Assembly (NCBI GenBank): GCA_033002965.1
Contig: JAURVB010003124.1
Location: forward strand, 124,001-188,000
Length of the DNA: 64,000 bases
Direction of reading: 5' to 3'
Origin: Piper betle
Lineage: Eukaryota; Streptophyta; Magnoliopsida; Piperales; Piperaceae
Part shown: in pieces, positions 47,561-60,735 of the stretch
Layout: every line of letters starts with the position of its first letter
Position numbering within the stretch: position 1 is the first letter of the stretch
Position numbers and translations under genes: made by a program
The notes under the pieces: generated by a model
What the model was told of the DNA's origin: nothing
Seen by the model: only the letters and a program-made list of their open reading frames with translations
Databases searched by the model: none

Positions 47561-49555
47561 TCGCCGCCACGCTAGTCTAACACCTATCTAATAACTTGGT
47601 ACGAGTTTACCGAAATACCCCTTATGCAGACCAAGGGTCCAAGACCAAGTGAAGTGATCTGTGGGATAGTACTACCTCAACCTTTCTTTATATATTAAAC
47701 TGCTTTAAGTATAACATCTCAACATAACGAATCAGTACAATATATGATAAAAAATATGAATTTCATTTAGTTGTTTTTTTATGAATTATGCCTATGTTAT
47801 ATATATTATTTATATAGATATAGTATGCTATGGATTGACCACTTCAAATATTGATTCCACAGTGATTGATACTGAGTATTTTTTTGAATTATTATGATTT
47901 TGAAGTTGAATAAGCTTAATGAGAAAATTTTGATCCGATTTTTACATAGATTTTATTCACTTCATTGATCTTAACTTGATTTAGTTCAACCCGAATATAT
48001 TTGAGATCATTAATGCTCGTCACTTTTAAAATATTTTGTGATATGTTTATCTTGATTTGCTTCGAATTCTAAATCTCAAATACCCATAAATTAAATATCA
48101 TATTATATGATCGTACGATTGGTAGACATTTGTAAGGAATTTTAAATTGTGATTATAATATAGATATTTTAAAAACGAGCTAGCTTTAAGTCAACTCAAA
48201 ATTAAATTGGCTAAAATTCAAATGAGCTTCATAAATAGTTAGTTAGTGCTTTGCTTTAAAAAAATTATAAATAAATTATTATATATATATATATATATAT
48301 ATTGTCGGGTGCTATACAAGTTTCGTGATTAATTATGTTAATAGCACGTGTGGGTGGGAGGTTTAAATGGGGGGGAGGTTTAGGAAAATGAGTGGTAGGT
48401 GTTAACGCATGGCTCATTTTGATTGGATGTCTAACACGAAGTATGGCGGGAAGACAGGCGCTTGGTTGGAAGTATCTAGTGTTGTCTGTATCTCCAATGG
48501 GATAGGTTATGACATAGGATCTTAGGGATTTGTAATTTATTAATAAGGTGTGATATTAGGGAGCTTTGACGTCGATCTTTTTCAATGCGTCTATTGACAA
48601 TTATGTATTAGTTGGTAAAAAACCTTTTAAATGTATAATTATACTGAGTGAGTAAAATTGATTAATAATTCACAACATTAATAATGACCTATGAGAGTTC
48701 ATATTTGGCGGTATGTCGACCAAGAAAAACTTCTTGGGGAAGGACCAAGTTGCTGCATGTGATAAAATAAAAGAATAATAATTTGTTGGAAGGCTTTACT
48801 GCTAATAGTGATTGTAATACCCAAAAAATAATTAAATAAACTTAGATAAAAATACTCACTTATTCTTAAAATAACTAAATTGTCATAAATGTATTTAATG
48901 GTACATGATTTGCTTAAACATGATTGGACCTTAAAACCATATTAGTTTTAAAACCTTATAGCATATTACCACTCTAAAATAAAAATCATTCTAATAATTC
49001 TCATCAAGTACGTTAATAAAAAAGAGATGCGGGTAAAGTTGGCTCCCCTTGGGGAAGATTTTCCTCGGTTGGTGGATCAACAAATATATGAAGTCTAATT
49101 ATATGCTATTTACGTATATTCAAACTTTTTTTAAAAAAAGACAAAAATACTCGTCATTCGACTATAAAGGTTTGTATTAACTTGAGTTGAAATAACGCAT
49201 GATCTTTTAATTTTATATCACATCTAATATGTATTAGGATAAAATCATATTATAAGTGATAATAAATTATATATTTTTAATTTTGTTTGACTATTTTTAA
49301 AGGGTGATTTAGGCCAATTAATTTATATTTTAAATTTAATTATTAAAGATTATATTAAAATAACTTATTTTTATATTAAATAGTGATAAGGGCTATAGAA
49401 GTTGGTTGGGTTGCTAGTTACGCGCTAAAAAATATGACTTATGTTCATTATCATGTAACTTAGGCTAGGTTGTTACAATTAAAATTATCCACCAATGTTA
49501 TTTTTCCTTCAATAATAAAATCTTTAGGTTACCTATATATATTCTTGGCATGGTT
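47561..49555. other. AT-rich spacer, nothing recognised
   Basis: No exon or terminal repeat could be supported. A short TA run lies at 48281-48301. A less AT-rich patch at 48340-48500 has no long open frame. Confidence 0.4.
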
Positions 49556-49557
49556 GC

Positions 49558-50690
49558 ATGAATCGGAATCGGAATCGGAATCGGTTTGAATTGGCCAGGA
49601 ATCGGTTCAGTTGAATCGGTTCGAATCGGTTCAAATCGATCATATACAAAAATTTACCAACTCAGTACAGAAATACCTGAAATACATAATTATATAATTT
49701 CTCAACATAAATATACAAATTCACGTATTTATACAACAATCACAAAGGTATGTAATTATGACAATACAACGGTCAATTACAGTTCTTAAAAACCCTAGCA
49801 TATCAACACTAGCACATCAAAAAATTCATCATCAATCAAACCACTACCAAGCAAATTTTCAAGACTTCCAAGCTATATTAGCACATCACAATTTGCATAT
49901 CACGATTTGCACATAGCACATACTCGCACATCATAATTTACCGCACACACAAAATTTCAATTTAGACATCACAATTTCCACTTCATAGTAATCAATTAGA
50001 ACATCATAGATAACAATTTGCACATCGCAATATTCAATTTCAATAAAAAAATCTAACTTACCCAAATTTTCGGTCCGAGTCGCGGCAGAGGGCGGAGCTA
50101 GTGGTCGGAATCGGGCGGCGGTGGCGTGGCCGGATGGAGCTGAGGTCGGACCGGTGGTGGCGTGGTCGGAAGGTCGGGCGGAGCGTCGGAAGGCGGAATC
50201 ACGGCGGAAGCGCGGCGGAAGTGTCGGACGGCAGAAGGTTAATAACTGTCGGGCAGAGCGTCGGACGGCGGTGGGGTGGTCGGACGGTCGGGCGGAGGGT
50301 CGGGCGGCAGAATCGCGGCGAAATCGCTGCGCTTGCGTCGACCGGCGGAAGCCGACTTCGGGCGGCGGTCGCAGCGTCTGCGGCGGAATCGCGGCAGAGG
50401 GCGGAGCTGAGGTCGGAGTCGGGCGGCGGTGGCGTGGTCGGAGGGAGGACGGCGCAAGCGCGGCGGAGCGAAGCGGCGGCAGAATCGGGGGGAGGGTATG
50501 ATTTAGGTTTTTAAATCCAAATTATCATTTTACCCATGCTTAATTAATTTAATAAAAATTATACCTAGGGTATTTTGGTAATTTTCTAAAAAAACCGATT
50601 CCGATTTAAATCGGCCGATTCCAATTCCGAGTTAAATCGGTCGGAATCAGCCGAAACGGGCCGATTCACGACCCGATTCGGGACGATAAC
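49558..50690. mobile_element. AATCGG-ended element with GC-rich tandem core (probable non-autonomous DNA transposon)
   Basis: The left edge is a run of GAATCGG units (49559-49640) and the right edge is the same motif in inverted form (CCGATT, 50583-50690). Between them lie AT-rich flanks and a G-rich core (50090-50500) of degenerate GTCGGGCGGCGGTGGCGTGG units. Inverted terminal motif clusters around a non-coding core suggest a transposon. Clean terminal repeats and a target duplication were not found, so the limits are approximate. Confidence 0.45.
50090..50505. repeat. G-rich degenerate tandem repeat
   Basis: Repeated GGTCGGACGG / GGTCGGGCGG and GCGGCGGAA modules of about 10-25 bp make the region open in several frames. 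The predicted peptides are low-complexity Arg/Gly/Ala and are not taken as genes. Confidence 0.65.
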
Positions 50691-50699
50691 TTCAATTGA

Positions 50700-52520
50700 T
50701 TAGTCTTCTTTTAAAAAAGGGTGTTTTCCAAGGTAACAGAAGTTGTATTTATTTGTGAAAAAAAATTGTATTGATTAGTTATTAACGTTATTTTGTATAT
50801 AAATTTGGGTGTTTGTTGTTAAAGAAAACCTAACCTTTTTTACTATATACAATTAATGTTCCTCTTATTTGGGAATATTGTTAGTTAAGAACTTGATTTC
50901 TTATAATCTTCCCAGCATAACAAACACTCTTATTGATGCAGATGACATAAGCGCTCAGGATAGCTAACATGTTTTATATAACATGGGTTTATAAGAGAGT
51001 TATATACAATACCAATGCACATGGATACTGATTATTCTGCTCTACCTATAAGCTCACATGATGCATCTCAAACCTTAAATGAATAGATACCAAAGAAGAT
51101 GGTATTACATAACTGAATTTCTCCAGCTTTTCAACACATGAAATTCAATTAATTGCAGGTTGATTTGTTGAGGCAACAATTTTCATGTTAGGTTTTGAGA
51201 ATTTTTTTTTTTAAAATTTGTTAGCATACCTCTAAATTGAGGGAGGTGAGGAAGGGACATTAAATCATTGGATGGTCCAGACCCGCCGTGGTCTACTCGA
51301 AGTACAGCCAGGCATCTCTGTTTGTCAGGCACAAGTGGTCTGCACAGATTTAGCTGTGTGGGACTCACAGGGAGGCCTCTGGTCGCCACACGGGCCCTTA
51401 CTTACTAGGACACCGTCGGTAAAAATTTGGCTGGATCATGATCTGGGCACTCATTTTATTTGTTTTAAAAGTTTTACATTTCACGAGTGGAATAAAAACA
51501 ACGCAATTATCACAAAAGGAATAATGAATTTGGCAACAACTCAAGTTAATTTTATCTACGTTCTTCCACTTAATTATAGAAAAAAGATTATTTGATCTTG
51601 TCACCTCCAACACATTAAATCAACGAACGCACACAAAAAAGTTAGAACTTGCTTTAAAATGTCATTTTGTGTCGGCATCAAGTTAATTTGTATATTCAAA
51701 AACGATTTCCGCACGTTACTAATACAGCACACGGCCCTGTAAAAACAGCCAAAATGCAAGAACAATGACACCCAAGACAAAAACCAAATTAGTCGTTCCA
51801 CTAAACTTTATACCAATGAAAGTAAGCGTCCATATATATCCATTTAATTATGCTTAGTGCCCAATTCTGCGATTACAAAACAAGACCACAAGGCAACACA
51901 CTCAAATCAATCTAACTTTCCTTGCCACCCTTTATTCAACATTGAGAAAAATAGGGCACCAAAGTCAGACGAAGCTCAAGCAAAATAATCACACCTTTCA
52001 TTAAACAATTACAGTTTAACACTTGGGTTATCTCGTGAAAGAGCTTTTAGGGAACATAAAGCTCCTCAGAGTAGGCAGTAAACAAAGTTGTGTAAATGAA
52101 CTTGGAAAAGTAGATAGATGCTAATTGCAAATATTTGCATCTTTCGGCTAATGAGTGGTTGACATGACAAAAGTTATGCTGGGCCTAACTTGATTATGAC
52201 GGGGAGGACCTTTAACCAATGGTGATTAGAGAGTAAAGCTCGTAAAAGAGTGGGAATTACTACAGCGATTATTCCTTTGGCCTGATAAAGGGTGGACGGC
52301 CGTCCGATCGGTCACATCAATGGCCGAGATTTTGAGGGGGCAAAAGTGTGAAAGTCTTGCCCGAGATGTCCTTACCCTTGCCTGTCAAGCCAACGACCGA
52401 GTTACGTGGGCGTTTGACGATACTACCCCTGCCACATCAACTGGGATTTTTGACCTACCCCGTGGGCCCCCTTTTTCGGCTCGATCAAAATCAAAGCCTA
52501 TATAAAAGCGAGAAAATTTT
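50700..52520. other. Spacer with no recognised gene
   Basis: A moderately GC-rich patch at 51240-51430 has short open frames on both strands without a family match. At 52488-52508 the string CCTATATAAAAGCGAG looks like a TATA box, and the 300 bp before it are GC-richer than average, so an old promoter is possible. It leads only into the CACTA-like fragment. Confidence 0.35.
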
Positions 52521-52529
52521 AATCGGTAC

Positions 52530-53000
52530 GTAAAGAATTTTCCCTATTTTTGACGATTAAATTGATTTTATCACCGAAATTTTTGTGACAAAAAGCCCAA
52601 AAATTGTGACAAATTAACATTTGTCACGGAAAATGATCAGAGTGAAGTTGGGTGACAAAAAATCTCCCATCAAATTAGTTAGACACGGAATCGTGACATG
52701 CATTTTTTGTCACAAAGCATGTGAAACTTTGCAACGTAGTTACAAAATTTGTCGTAAAATTACCCCCACTAAGTGGTTGCAACGCAGTTACAAAATTTGA
52801 AACCGCTATGTAGTTGCAAAGCGGTTGCAAAATTTGCAACCGTTAGTTTTTGTTGGAAAATTTGTTAGCAACCCCGTTTTCTATAACCACAAAATGTGGT
52901 TACAAGTCAGATCATAAATAGTTTTTACAGCTAGAAACAAGTCATTAGCTGACTTAGCAACAGCACTCTGCGGTCGCAAAAGAGATAATTTTTACTAGTG
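52530..53000. mobile_element. Right end of a CACTA-like DNA transposon
   Basis: It ends TTTTTACTAGTG at 53000, the inverse of a CACTA terminus (CACTAGTAAAAA). Inside are many short subterminal motifs in both directions: TTTGTGACAAA/TTTGTCAC near 52580-52720, and GTTGCAAAATTTGCAACCG with variants near 52720-52850. These fit CACTA (En/Spm-type) subterminal repeats. The matching left end was not found, so it is truncated or rearranged. Confidence 0.5.
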
Positions 53001-54828
53001 TTAAAACACCCAAAATAACTTTAAAAATGATATCTACATCATTGGGATTGTCAATGGTTCTAAGTTGGCCAATACATTGCAAGAATAATGAGCCCAAGTT
53101 TGTCCATGTGATCATAAAAAAATACCCACAGATACGCAATAATGCAAGATGGACATTTTTTTGGTTTTGTCTAACTTCTTTTAATTGGGGGGAGAAAAGA
53201 TGCTATTACAAGTACCATGTATAAAAGAAAGATTAGTCCTGTACCTTATTTTTCTCCTCTAACATATCTTTGATTAACAACGATTATAAGATAATCCATT
53301 ATCAATCTCATTAACCACACTAAGGCATCTGAGACAAAAAGAATATACATTATCCAAAGAACGCCTCTCGATCATAATACACAAAAATGTTAATTACAAA
53401 TTAACCAAATGTATAAATGAACACGTATTTAATTTAACATAGAGAGGTCCATACCACAATTATTTTCAAAAAGGATATTTAAGTTCAAACGAATATAAAT
53501 ATTCATGTGCTATTACTTGCAAGGCCAAACATCTCCCCTTTAGAAAAAGAGGCAAACTTGTTCTATCAATTAGAGCATTGCTAGAGGTCGGCAAGCTGGT
53601 TGAACCAAACACAAGTTAGACATATAATCTAAAACTTGGATTGAAGCTACTTGTGTTTGGCATCAAACTAGATGGGATTGGACTTCTAAAAACTCCATAT
53701 TTTATCACTTCTTTTGTATGCGAACATGTCCTTTATATGAGCATGCATCCTCTCCTGATGATCCAACCTTAACTTATTTGAAAATTAAAGTGCATGCAGT
53801 AGTTTATAATTGAGATGCCCATGCATATCACATCTTCTTCTTAACAATCTTCACATGTTAGAAAGGTATGTGGCAATCAATGCAAACCGTGTCTGTATAT
53901 GTACACGAGTTGTCATATCAACCATGTTGAAACAAAAAGCATGTTAATCACAAGTTCATTAATAATACTTCAATTAGCAATGTTGCCAAGACTATCACTT
54001 CACCATGACAATTGATGTGTTATTCGATACATTATAAATGTGATTTTTAAAAGGTCAAAACGACTAGCCATTGAACAAAAAAATGAGAATAACAATATTA
54101 TTGAAGTGTTATATCATATTGTTGGATAGAATGATCTCATTAGATGCTCTTTGTGAGACAACAAAGGGTCACAAGATACACTAATCTCTCATAATACATG
54201 TGTCCATTGAGATGGATGCATTCATGCAGTATCTTCATGAAAGAAGAGTTCCATTGAGATGGAAATAACATCAAAAGACATTCAAACTCTTTCTAAATCT
54301 CTCTTAAGACATTCAAACTCTTTCTAAATCTCTCTTAAGACATTCATCTTGGTCCATAGGTTTAAAAAGTGGATATATACAATTGTCTCTAGTAGACATT
54401 GTGAAGGAACTGATGATCCTAGGCCTCCTACCGAGTTCCGCTGTAAAGGTATATAATCTAAGATTCATACTTCTAACAATCAGCACTTATTGCCAAGCTT
54501 TGCAAGAACTTGCAAAACGTATATATATATATATATATATATGGTCATGAATATGTGTATGTAGTATAGATATATTTTCAAACATGGGAGACAAGATTAG
54601 ACTGTACATGAATTGAATACTTATATATATTTGCATGGAACAAAGAAAGTCCACTCAAAGACCAGAGGCAGCTATGTATATATGAGAGAGGCTAAAGCAT
54701 GCATGGAAATGACTAAGTCTACAGTGCCTTTGCTTTGGATTGATGCTTGGCTACATTCACTGGCTGGCCGGCTTGGACCACCTAGCATTGTTTTATATAT
54801 ACACTATTGTGAAGCAGCAGAAAATACA

Positions 54829-54863
<35 letters not shown>

Positions 54864-56363
54864 CTTTCTTATATAAAAAGCAAATTCTTGAATGTTGGGA
54901 AGGCACATATAATTAACGATACCAACCTGGCAAAAATTGTTCTTTTTAAATCAGTGATTGAAGTGTAGAGAATTTTTTTAATCCTAATCAAGGTTTTAAT
55001 CACTAGCTTAATTTTCATTAATTTTCACCATGTTCGTAGGTAGTAAGTTGATCCAAAGAAAACCAATGTTAGGGAGGGCTTGAGTTAGGTCGGTTGTATC
55101 GGCTACCCAAAATATTAATAGCCAATGACATCCTTAATTAGCATTAGCATCAGCTATAATCTTTAGTGATATTTAATGAACATTTGTTTCTTTATTTATT
55201 TCATAATTTAGGGAAAGTTAAGGATTAGCAGGATCATAGTTACAACACTCTTTTTATTACTCCGAAAATTCTCTGAGTTGACTTAACTCTTCAATTTTTC
55301 GAGTCAAATTATTAACAGATTTTATAATCGACTCCTTAACACAAGTAAACAATTATAATTACATATTATTATTTTTTAATTTAGTTAAATCAATACTCTA
55401 TAAATTCATTAAAAAATGTATTTATTCATCTTAAATGTCAAAGAGAACAATAGATATTAATTTCAAATAATTTTTCCATTAAATTAAAAAAATATGAATG
55501 ACTTGAATCAGCTTGCAATCAATTCCTAACCAAGTCAAAATCCCGAATGTTTAAGGAAAGATCAGGACCATTTATTCTTACTCTTTCCTACTAATCAATT
55601 ACCTAGCATGCGTGTCATATTGCTTGGTAAAACAACTTGTGTCATACAAGAAAATAAAAACGAACAAGTACCCAGGTCAACTTATGGACTGCTCTACTTA
55701 AACAACATATAACTTGTGCAAATCAAACTCATCCAAAGTTGACTAATTATCATTTACAAAGCATAAAACATACCTCGTAACCGTCAAGTTACTCGACATC
55801 CTTGCCTGACCAGGAACCCTAGTCATTCAACACTTCATCTTATAAAAACTCCCAAAAACAAAATCACAACAAAGAAGAAGAAATTATAATTGTGCTATGC
55901 CACATCAATACGTCCCAACTCCCACCTATGTTCTCCTCTCCTTCAATCTCTCCGTGAATTGCTACCGACCAAGGAGTAAGAAATGCTACCACACGTTCCA
56001 ATCTACCAAAAATGTACCCTAATTTTGGTACCATATTATAAGTTTCTTTTTAAATGTGGTTACATAAGTTTGATGCTTGTGATATGAAAATACATGGGGA
56101 CCAAACAGTGTCTGGGAGCTTATGTGGTTTACAAGTTACAAGCTTGCTAGGTCAGAATCGTTGTGTGCTAGACCATCTTCTATTCATTTTTTAGGGTACT
56201 TCCTGTTATATACTTGTATGATTTTTGGCAGCTCATCTACTAGGTCCGGTTTATACAGGAAACTGGACCACCCATTGATCCTATTCTTGTACTTCCTTTG
56301 GACCATAATTGGTTCACCTATAGATATGTGCCTAGTTATGGTTGATTTCATGCCAAAGGAAGA

Positions 56364-56401
<38 letters not shown>

Positions 56402-57960
56402 GTATGATGTAGGAATAATAATGAATAATTTCATATATGTAGCACAATGGCTTAGTTAAAGGGGTATTGTTTTGGTGACATAAAATGATTTAGTGTGGCC
56501 ACCCACAAATAAATTGCAAAATGTTGGAACATTCAAGGCTAACAGCTATCATCCATTCCCGGGAAAATAAAAATAAAAACAAAACATCATCCACACATTA
56601 TAAGAAATTTGTCTTTATCCTGACACTATTAGGTGATAATAGACCATACAAGCAGACGTAAAATTAGCTTATACAAATATAATTTATGCACAAGGTAAGT
56701 AGCGTTTATAGAAAATACTCACAGATCAGTAAAACAATCTTAGTTACTCTTTTGTTATGTTCGTCTTTGTTTCCACTTATTTTGGCCCCAATTTTGATGG
56801 AATATATATTTCGTTCTCAATTTCTTCCACGTATGATGCCCATTATTAGGAGACATGTTTTCAAGTCTCAATCAATTAATTTTAATCTAAGATTTCAATT
56901 CTTTTGTGTTTCAGTAGTAACATATCGTTCCGTGGATTTATTAAAATAATTTTTAATTAATAGAATACATCATAGCAAATTAAAAGTAACATAAATGTGG
57001 AGCCACATTTACAGCCTTTCAGGAACATTTTTCATCGGGGAATGCATTTTAATTGCGAGCATAAATCGCGTCGAAAATCGCTTTTAAATTCCAAGCCTTT
57101 CTGGCCAAACAGCCGCCGAATTTCATCGAAGCCGACTTACCCGTATTTTATATTTTTAGTACAATTAATCATAATTTCCTCTGTCAAAATATCTACATTT
57201 TATGTTGCGATTATACTAAAAACAAATAAGTAAACTAATTGTTATAGCATCAATTTTTAGAATTTCATGGGGAGGAGGGAAGTAGGTTGTGGCCTGTGGT
57301 ACCACACAAGCATGCATAAAGATATCTGCAATTAGGGCAGGGAAGATGACCGACAATTGTATGCAAACCATTCAAGAGGGAAAGGGACGTTGACGAGCCC
57401 ATCCGGTCATGTGGAGTCTGTTGGCCGTAGTGGTCGTCATGTGGGCCTGGGCCTCGTGCTCACAAAGGCCCACTTGATAACTACAGCCAATTGAAGGCCC
57501 CTCGCGGGAAAAAATTCACAGACGAAAATATGGAGAATGATTTCCCTAGGCCGTTCGATTCGATCCTAGATCGAATGTCAGCCGTCGATTCGGAAAAACG
57601 GGGGTGATTTTGTAGAATTATGTTGAGGAATTATGGGAGGTTGTAAACTTTGATGGGAATGTGCCACCAACCTCTTGGCTGTTTGCCCTTTGCCATGGAA
57701 GGTTGCACTGTAGCCAGATAAGGCTAGGACCATTTGGTTGTTCTCTAGTCTTAACTATGTTTATTTTAGATTTTATTATGGTTCAAATAATTTGGTTGAT
57801 ACATGTTAAAGACATTATAGAAATATTATGGGTGCCATTCTCATTTTTGGCTCCCATCGAGTCTAATCCAATAATTTGGGACTTGCTAACAAACACCCCA
57901 CCAATCAATTTAATAATATGTGATGTGATCATGTAACCAAAGCATACCTGAAAATGCCTC
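53001..57960. other. AT-rich spacer with microsatellites, no gene recognised
   Basis: TA tracts lie at 54518-54541 and 54833-54861 and an (ATA)n tract at 56364-56401. A 34-bp direct duplication with ACATTCAAACTCTTTCTAAA lies near 54274-54345. GC-richer sequence with GGGCCTGGGCC near 57440-57480 has no exon. Open frames are short and unsupported. Confidence 0.4.
56364..56401. repeat. (ATA)n microsatellite
   Basis: About 12 perfect AAT/ATA units. They explain the poly-Ile open frames seen on both strands here. Confidence 0.92.
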
Positions 57961-57962
57961 AT

Positions 57963-58541
57963 TCAACAGGGGAAATTTTGATAGGAAGCCATATCTATTA
58001 TCATTGAGAATGACTGCACCCCAACAGTTCTCATCCCTTTCAACAATGACATTCTAGTGTCACTTGAAGGTGGAAATAGGTATATCTGAGATCTACAAGG
58101 AGGATAAAAGATAGATAGATAGCTAGATAGATATTCATACCGAGCAAAAGAATATAATGAATATTGTTCACCTACCAAGCTTATCCAATTCAGCTATATG
58201 AACGAATGTGTTTTCTGTAACATTCTTCCTATTAAAAAAGTAAGAATAGTAGATGGCCATGCATGTTGGTAATATCATACTGTTGAAGAGGAGACCCGGG
58301 GCTAGTAGCTCGTGGGGTGTTGACAAGAATGTGAGATGCTGTTTCTTGTCCTCTATAGTGAATTGGACTCTGATGCATACCCTCCATGGAGGTGATATAT
58401 CCAGGAGCTTCTAATTGAATAGAAGGATATAATTGGGCATCATCGCCTTTGTTGGCTTGCAAGTGTTTATCAATCAACAGCAGACAATTCAGAGGCAAAG
58501 GACACATGAAATCTTTCTCAACCAACAATACCCACGTTAAC
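57963..58541 (-). CDS. Two possible exons of an unrecognised gene
   Basis: On the minus strand a good acceptor (TTTTTGCAG|G) opens a frame at 58541 that runs to a donor after 58281 (CAACA|GTATG). A second acceptor (CCTTGTAG|A) opens 58092, and in the matching phase the frame ends at TGA 57963. The peptide includes PLNCLLLIDKHLQANKGDDA, QLYPSIQLEAPGYITSMEGM and SHILVNTPRATSPGSPLQ, then SDTRMSLLKGMRTVGVQSF. It is not low-complexity and has a protein-like composition, but I do not recognise the family. No upstream exons or start codon were identified. It may be the 3' end of a real gene, a gene fragment, or chance. Confidence 0.3.
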
Positions 58542-58559
58542 CTGCAAAAATCTTGATTG

Positions 58560-60735
58560 ACAAGGATAGTTTATATGTCAGATTCTTCGAAGCTTTCCGT
58601 TTCCAGAAATCAATATATATATATGTAAAATTGTAAAGAATTTGGTGGACAACCTATATATCAATATACATGACCAGATCAAAAATAAAACACAGCAACG
58701 AATCAACCTTAAAAAAAGTGTGTATATATATATATATATATAAACTAGAAAGCTGCTAGTCTTTTTTGCCGACGTCTTAATTACGATTTGGCGACGCAAA
58801 TAATTGAGATAAAGATAAGAAGTAGCTGCCAATACTTAGCTAGCTTGCATGGCTAGCCCACCAATATTGCGTGATCAAAATCAAGCTTGGCTCATTTAAA
58901 AAAAGCTTGGTATTCTCTGCATGTGTAGAATGGTCGTAAGAGAAGCGTCCAGAATTATGCTGCGGGAAGAAGAAGACATATTTGCTACGGTCAAATGCTC
59001 GGCCGCCTACTTGTCTCGAGAGAGAGGCAAAGATGTCATTGATCAACCCCCGACCGACTAGGCCAATTGAAGGAAGTATTTCGAGTCCAGATGAAAGGGG
59101 GTTCGTACGACCAGGGCAGTGGCCCTGCTTTCATGTTTATGGACTATTCTTTTGCCGAAAGGGTAACCAACAAATTTTTTTGTTTAATATTGGTTTTCGT
59201 TTAAATGCTTAATTTTCAAAATGAGTTTAATTTGTTTAGTTTTCAGTTTTTAATTTTTTTTTAATTTCAATTCATTTGTCTCAAATCATCATCCTTTCAA
59301 GCCTTCTACACATTTTACACTCCGAAAAATTTTGTCATGTGAGTGGTACTATGGTGTGAGCCTTTAGAGAATGTTTTAAGGCCCAATTTAAATAAATTAC
59401 TAACTTATTAAATATTTTTAAGATAATTTTATCATTTTAAAATAAATGAGTATTATAATCTATATTTCTCTAGTCGTTCATTGGGTTTATATTCAATGTT
59501 GATCGAAGGCTCATGTCAAATTCAACGACAATGCATTAAACTTTGCCCTGCGAAGCGCAATGAACACATGAAGCATATTGGATATTTTCTATCGTGAAAT
59601 ATAAAAATTAATTTTCAAATGAGCAGGTCCTTAACATAATGTCAAAAATTTCAACATATAAGATTTACTTAAAGTTAATCACGCATAATATTTAATGGGA
59701 TAAGATCTGATATATATATTCACGATAGATGCTATAAAGTTTTAACTTAGATCAATTAACCACTTTAATAATATAAGCTTAGGCCTATTATGTGGCATTA
59801 ATTAAGTTAATTTATTTAGAATAAATTCGAGATCGTATTAGATAGTGAGATAAACTAATAGGGACTAGGTCCACAAGCCAATAAAAAAATTTGTGGAAGA
59901 AATTTCTTCACATAGATGGATTTAGCATTCAATGTATACCTAATAGGGTAATAACCACTATATTAGTAGAGATAGACTATGTATATCTTTAAAAAGAAAA
60001 AATGAAGGTGTGCTAAAACTGTAACTTTAATTTAAACCCTTTTAAGTACATCCCACTTAAAGAGGCATCTACTTATGGAAAGTAGAGTGTACAATTAAGA
60101 TGTTGACACACTTTTATCTTTTTTGACATTAATATAACCTACTTAATTATAGATTTTTCAAAAATGCTCTACTTTAAAGATGTTTCGAAATTAATTTTAT
60201 TACACTTATTTTAATAATTAAGATAAAAGGATGTAAAACATCAGATTGATTTGTAAATCTATAAATATCTTAATTATTTATTTTTATATTTATCTATGTA
60301 AATTTTGAATAATAGAACCCACTAAATTTCTCCAAATACAAACTGATGTTGTATGAATTAATACTCGTCTATATATAGCTTTATCTTTGATCAAGTTAAC
60401 CACTTTGAAGGGAACACTTAGACCATCAGTTTCATTAATTAAGTCAAGTCGTTACGAATATGGTACTAAAAAACTATACTATCACGTGTATAGGCCTATA
60501 TAATACATTACAAGAAAAATCTAACATTTGCCCATGACAAATTATGGAGTATACTTAAGGTTGTCATGGGGTGGGCTGTATTATCATGGGATCAAGTATA
60601 GCCTGCGAAATTATCTCCAAAACCATAGAATGATATCTCCAAGATGGGAAAAGATTTGCTATAGCAATTGCTACAATAAACTCCTTGCACTAGACTTCTT
60701 ATTGGCGTAGATTATCATAATTTAAGGAGTTAAAT
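58560..60735. other. AT-rich spacer, nothing firm recognised
   Basis: A TA run lies at 58722-58742. A 76-codon plus-strand frame at 58982-59212 has no family match. A CACTA-like string (CATTACAAGAAAAAT) lies at 60506-60520 but its partner end was not seen. Confidence 0.35.

Noticed and set aside
46949..47580. Pro-rich plus-strand frames of up to 194 codons
   Set aside because: They are the antisense of the pyrimidine-rich 5' leader and leader intron of the WD40 gene and are low-complexity.
49615..49640. GGTTCGAATCGG strings resembling a tRNA T-loop
   Set aside because: They are part of the AATCGG repeat run; no anticodon arm or acceptor stem pairs around them.
52488..52510. TATATAAAAG box as an active gene promoter
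   Set aside because: No coding exon follows within several kilobases; the sequence runs into a CACTA-like fragment.
58982..59212. 76-codon plus-strand frame with MSLINPRPTRPIEG
   Set aside because: Briefly considered as an organellar insertion, but it matches no plastid or mitochondrial protein I recognise and the surrounding DNA looks nuclear.
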